Source of the DNA: a virus
IMG/VR virus record: IMGVR_UViG_3300033985_000217
Span: 1-45,495 of that record
Direction: 5' to 3' (one strand)
DNA length: 45,495 nucleotides
Positions 45,343-45,495 of this stretch are shown one piece after another. The notes below the pieces were generated by a model. That model worked only from the letters and a program-made list of their open reading frames with translations. It was not told the DNA's origin and ran no database searches. Within the stretch, counting starts at the first letter, position 1; each line of letters begins with the position of its first letter. The position numbers and the translations under genes were made by a program.

Positions 45343-45495
45343 GTCAACTACCCCACCCTATAGAGGGTGGAGCTTGTGATTAACAAGCTCAGTTGATTAG
45401 CCTCAGCCAGGGGGTATTAACCCTATCGGGCTACGTTATATGGGAATATATAGTCACCATAGGATGCTCCACAAGTCCTATGCTCTGAGGGCAGT
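45343..45495 (-). ncRNA. Omega-RNA-like 3' end of an IS605-type element
   Basis: Read leftward, the region is densely structured: CATAGGA/TCCTATG (45458-45464 with 45476-45482), CTGAGG/CCTCAG (45485-45490 with 45401-45406), GAGCTTG/CAAGCTC (45370-45376 with 45384-45390) and CCACCC/GGGTGG (45353-45358 with 45365-45370). It ends TAGTTGAC at 45343. A long-range TCAACT/AGTTGA pair (45344-45349 with 45391-45396) closes the last two. The ending AAGCT-hairpin-GTAGTTGAC parallels the RNA at 38101-38282. The bases beyond, which would be the guide, read TTACCTCCTTG. Confidence 0.6.
45431..45495 (-). CDS. tnpB: C-terminal end of a TnpB-like protein
   Basis: The last 20 codons of a leftward gene continuing beyond the right edge read CPQSIGLVEHPMVTIYSHIT before TAG at 45433-45431. 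The P-x-S-x-x-(L/V)-V-E-H-P segment is a common ending of IS605 OrfB/TnpB proteins of low-GC bacteria. TnpB is an RNA-guided nuclease whose guide RNA overlaps the 3' end of its own gene, as the structure at 45343-45495 would. Whether the gene is intact cannot be seen. If it is, it could also serve the orphan RNA at 38101-38282, although the two scaffolds differ. Confidence 0.5.
   Translation of the reverse strand, partial: CPQSIGLVEHPMVTIYSHIT

Noticed and set aside
45343-45495. Group I intron core on the plus strand (ATATAGTC followed by a hairpin)
   Set aside because: No GACTAT partner for a P7 helix was found upstream, and the CCTCAG/CTGAGG pair is in the wrong order for P3 and P8. The minus strand gives a better-connected structure and a TnpB-like tail.
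1-45495. tRNA or rRNA genes
   Set aside because: I saw no convincing cloverleaf with a TTCGA-type arm or rRNA-like sequence on either strand by eye; a tRNAscan-SE run would settle this.

Overview
The window is part of the genome of a large, AT-rich, contractile-tailed (myovirus-type) double-stranded DNA phage. It carries terminase, portal, prohead protease, HK97-fold capsid, sheath, two tube-like proteins and four fibre genes, plus replication and nucleotide genes. Strong AAGGAGG ribosome binding sites, extended -10 promoters, an LL-H-type holin and a B12-type ribonucleotide reductase fit a low-GC Firmicutes or Thermotogota host; the sequence does not decide between them. Both ends are cut inside genes, so the phage is larger than this window.

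Layout: (1) 1-295, end of a leftward gene, possibly a wall hydrolase. (2) 337-4720, rightward replication operon: DnaB-like helicase, replisome organiser-like protein, DnaC-like loader, a hypothetical, RusA-like resolvase and a small protein, closed by terminators at 4697-4760. (3) 33405-4759, leftward late block. In transcription order it has a small membrane protein, three fibre-type adhesins, tail proteins, terminase, head assembly proteins (scaffold-like proteins, protease, decoration-like protein, major capsid), neck proteins, sheath, two tubes, unknowns, portal and holin. (4) 33519-37964, rightward: a membrane protein, a MoxR-type AAA+ ATPase, an HEXXH metallopeptidase/VWA protein and two unknowns. 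(5) 37965-38282, a structured non-coding region whose RNA has its own promoter and terminator and resembles the omega-RNA (TnpB guide RNA) end of an IS605-type element. (6) 44126-38281, leftward: thymidylate kinase, a class II ribonucleotide reductase with a mini-intein, and a fourth fibre. (7) 44230-45327, a rightward gene with an elaborate upstream region. (8) 45343-45495, leftward tail of a tnpB gene and its omega-RNA-like 3' end, running off the window.

The most unusual features are these. Four late genes have a stable hairpin between Shine-Dalgarno and start codon, and a fifth has an IS605-type right-end hairpin there. Three different IS605-type right ends occur with no intact transposase or TnpB in view, one apparently an orphan transcribed RNA. 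Four fibre proteins each carry exactly five H-x-H metal-site motifs, and two of them also have hydrophobic membrane-like segments. A K-x-A motif recurs through the head proteins, including the N-terminus of the major capsid protein. Two genes may start at AUU or AUA.
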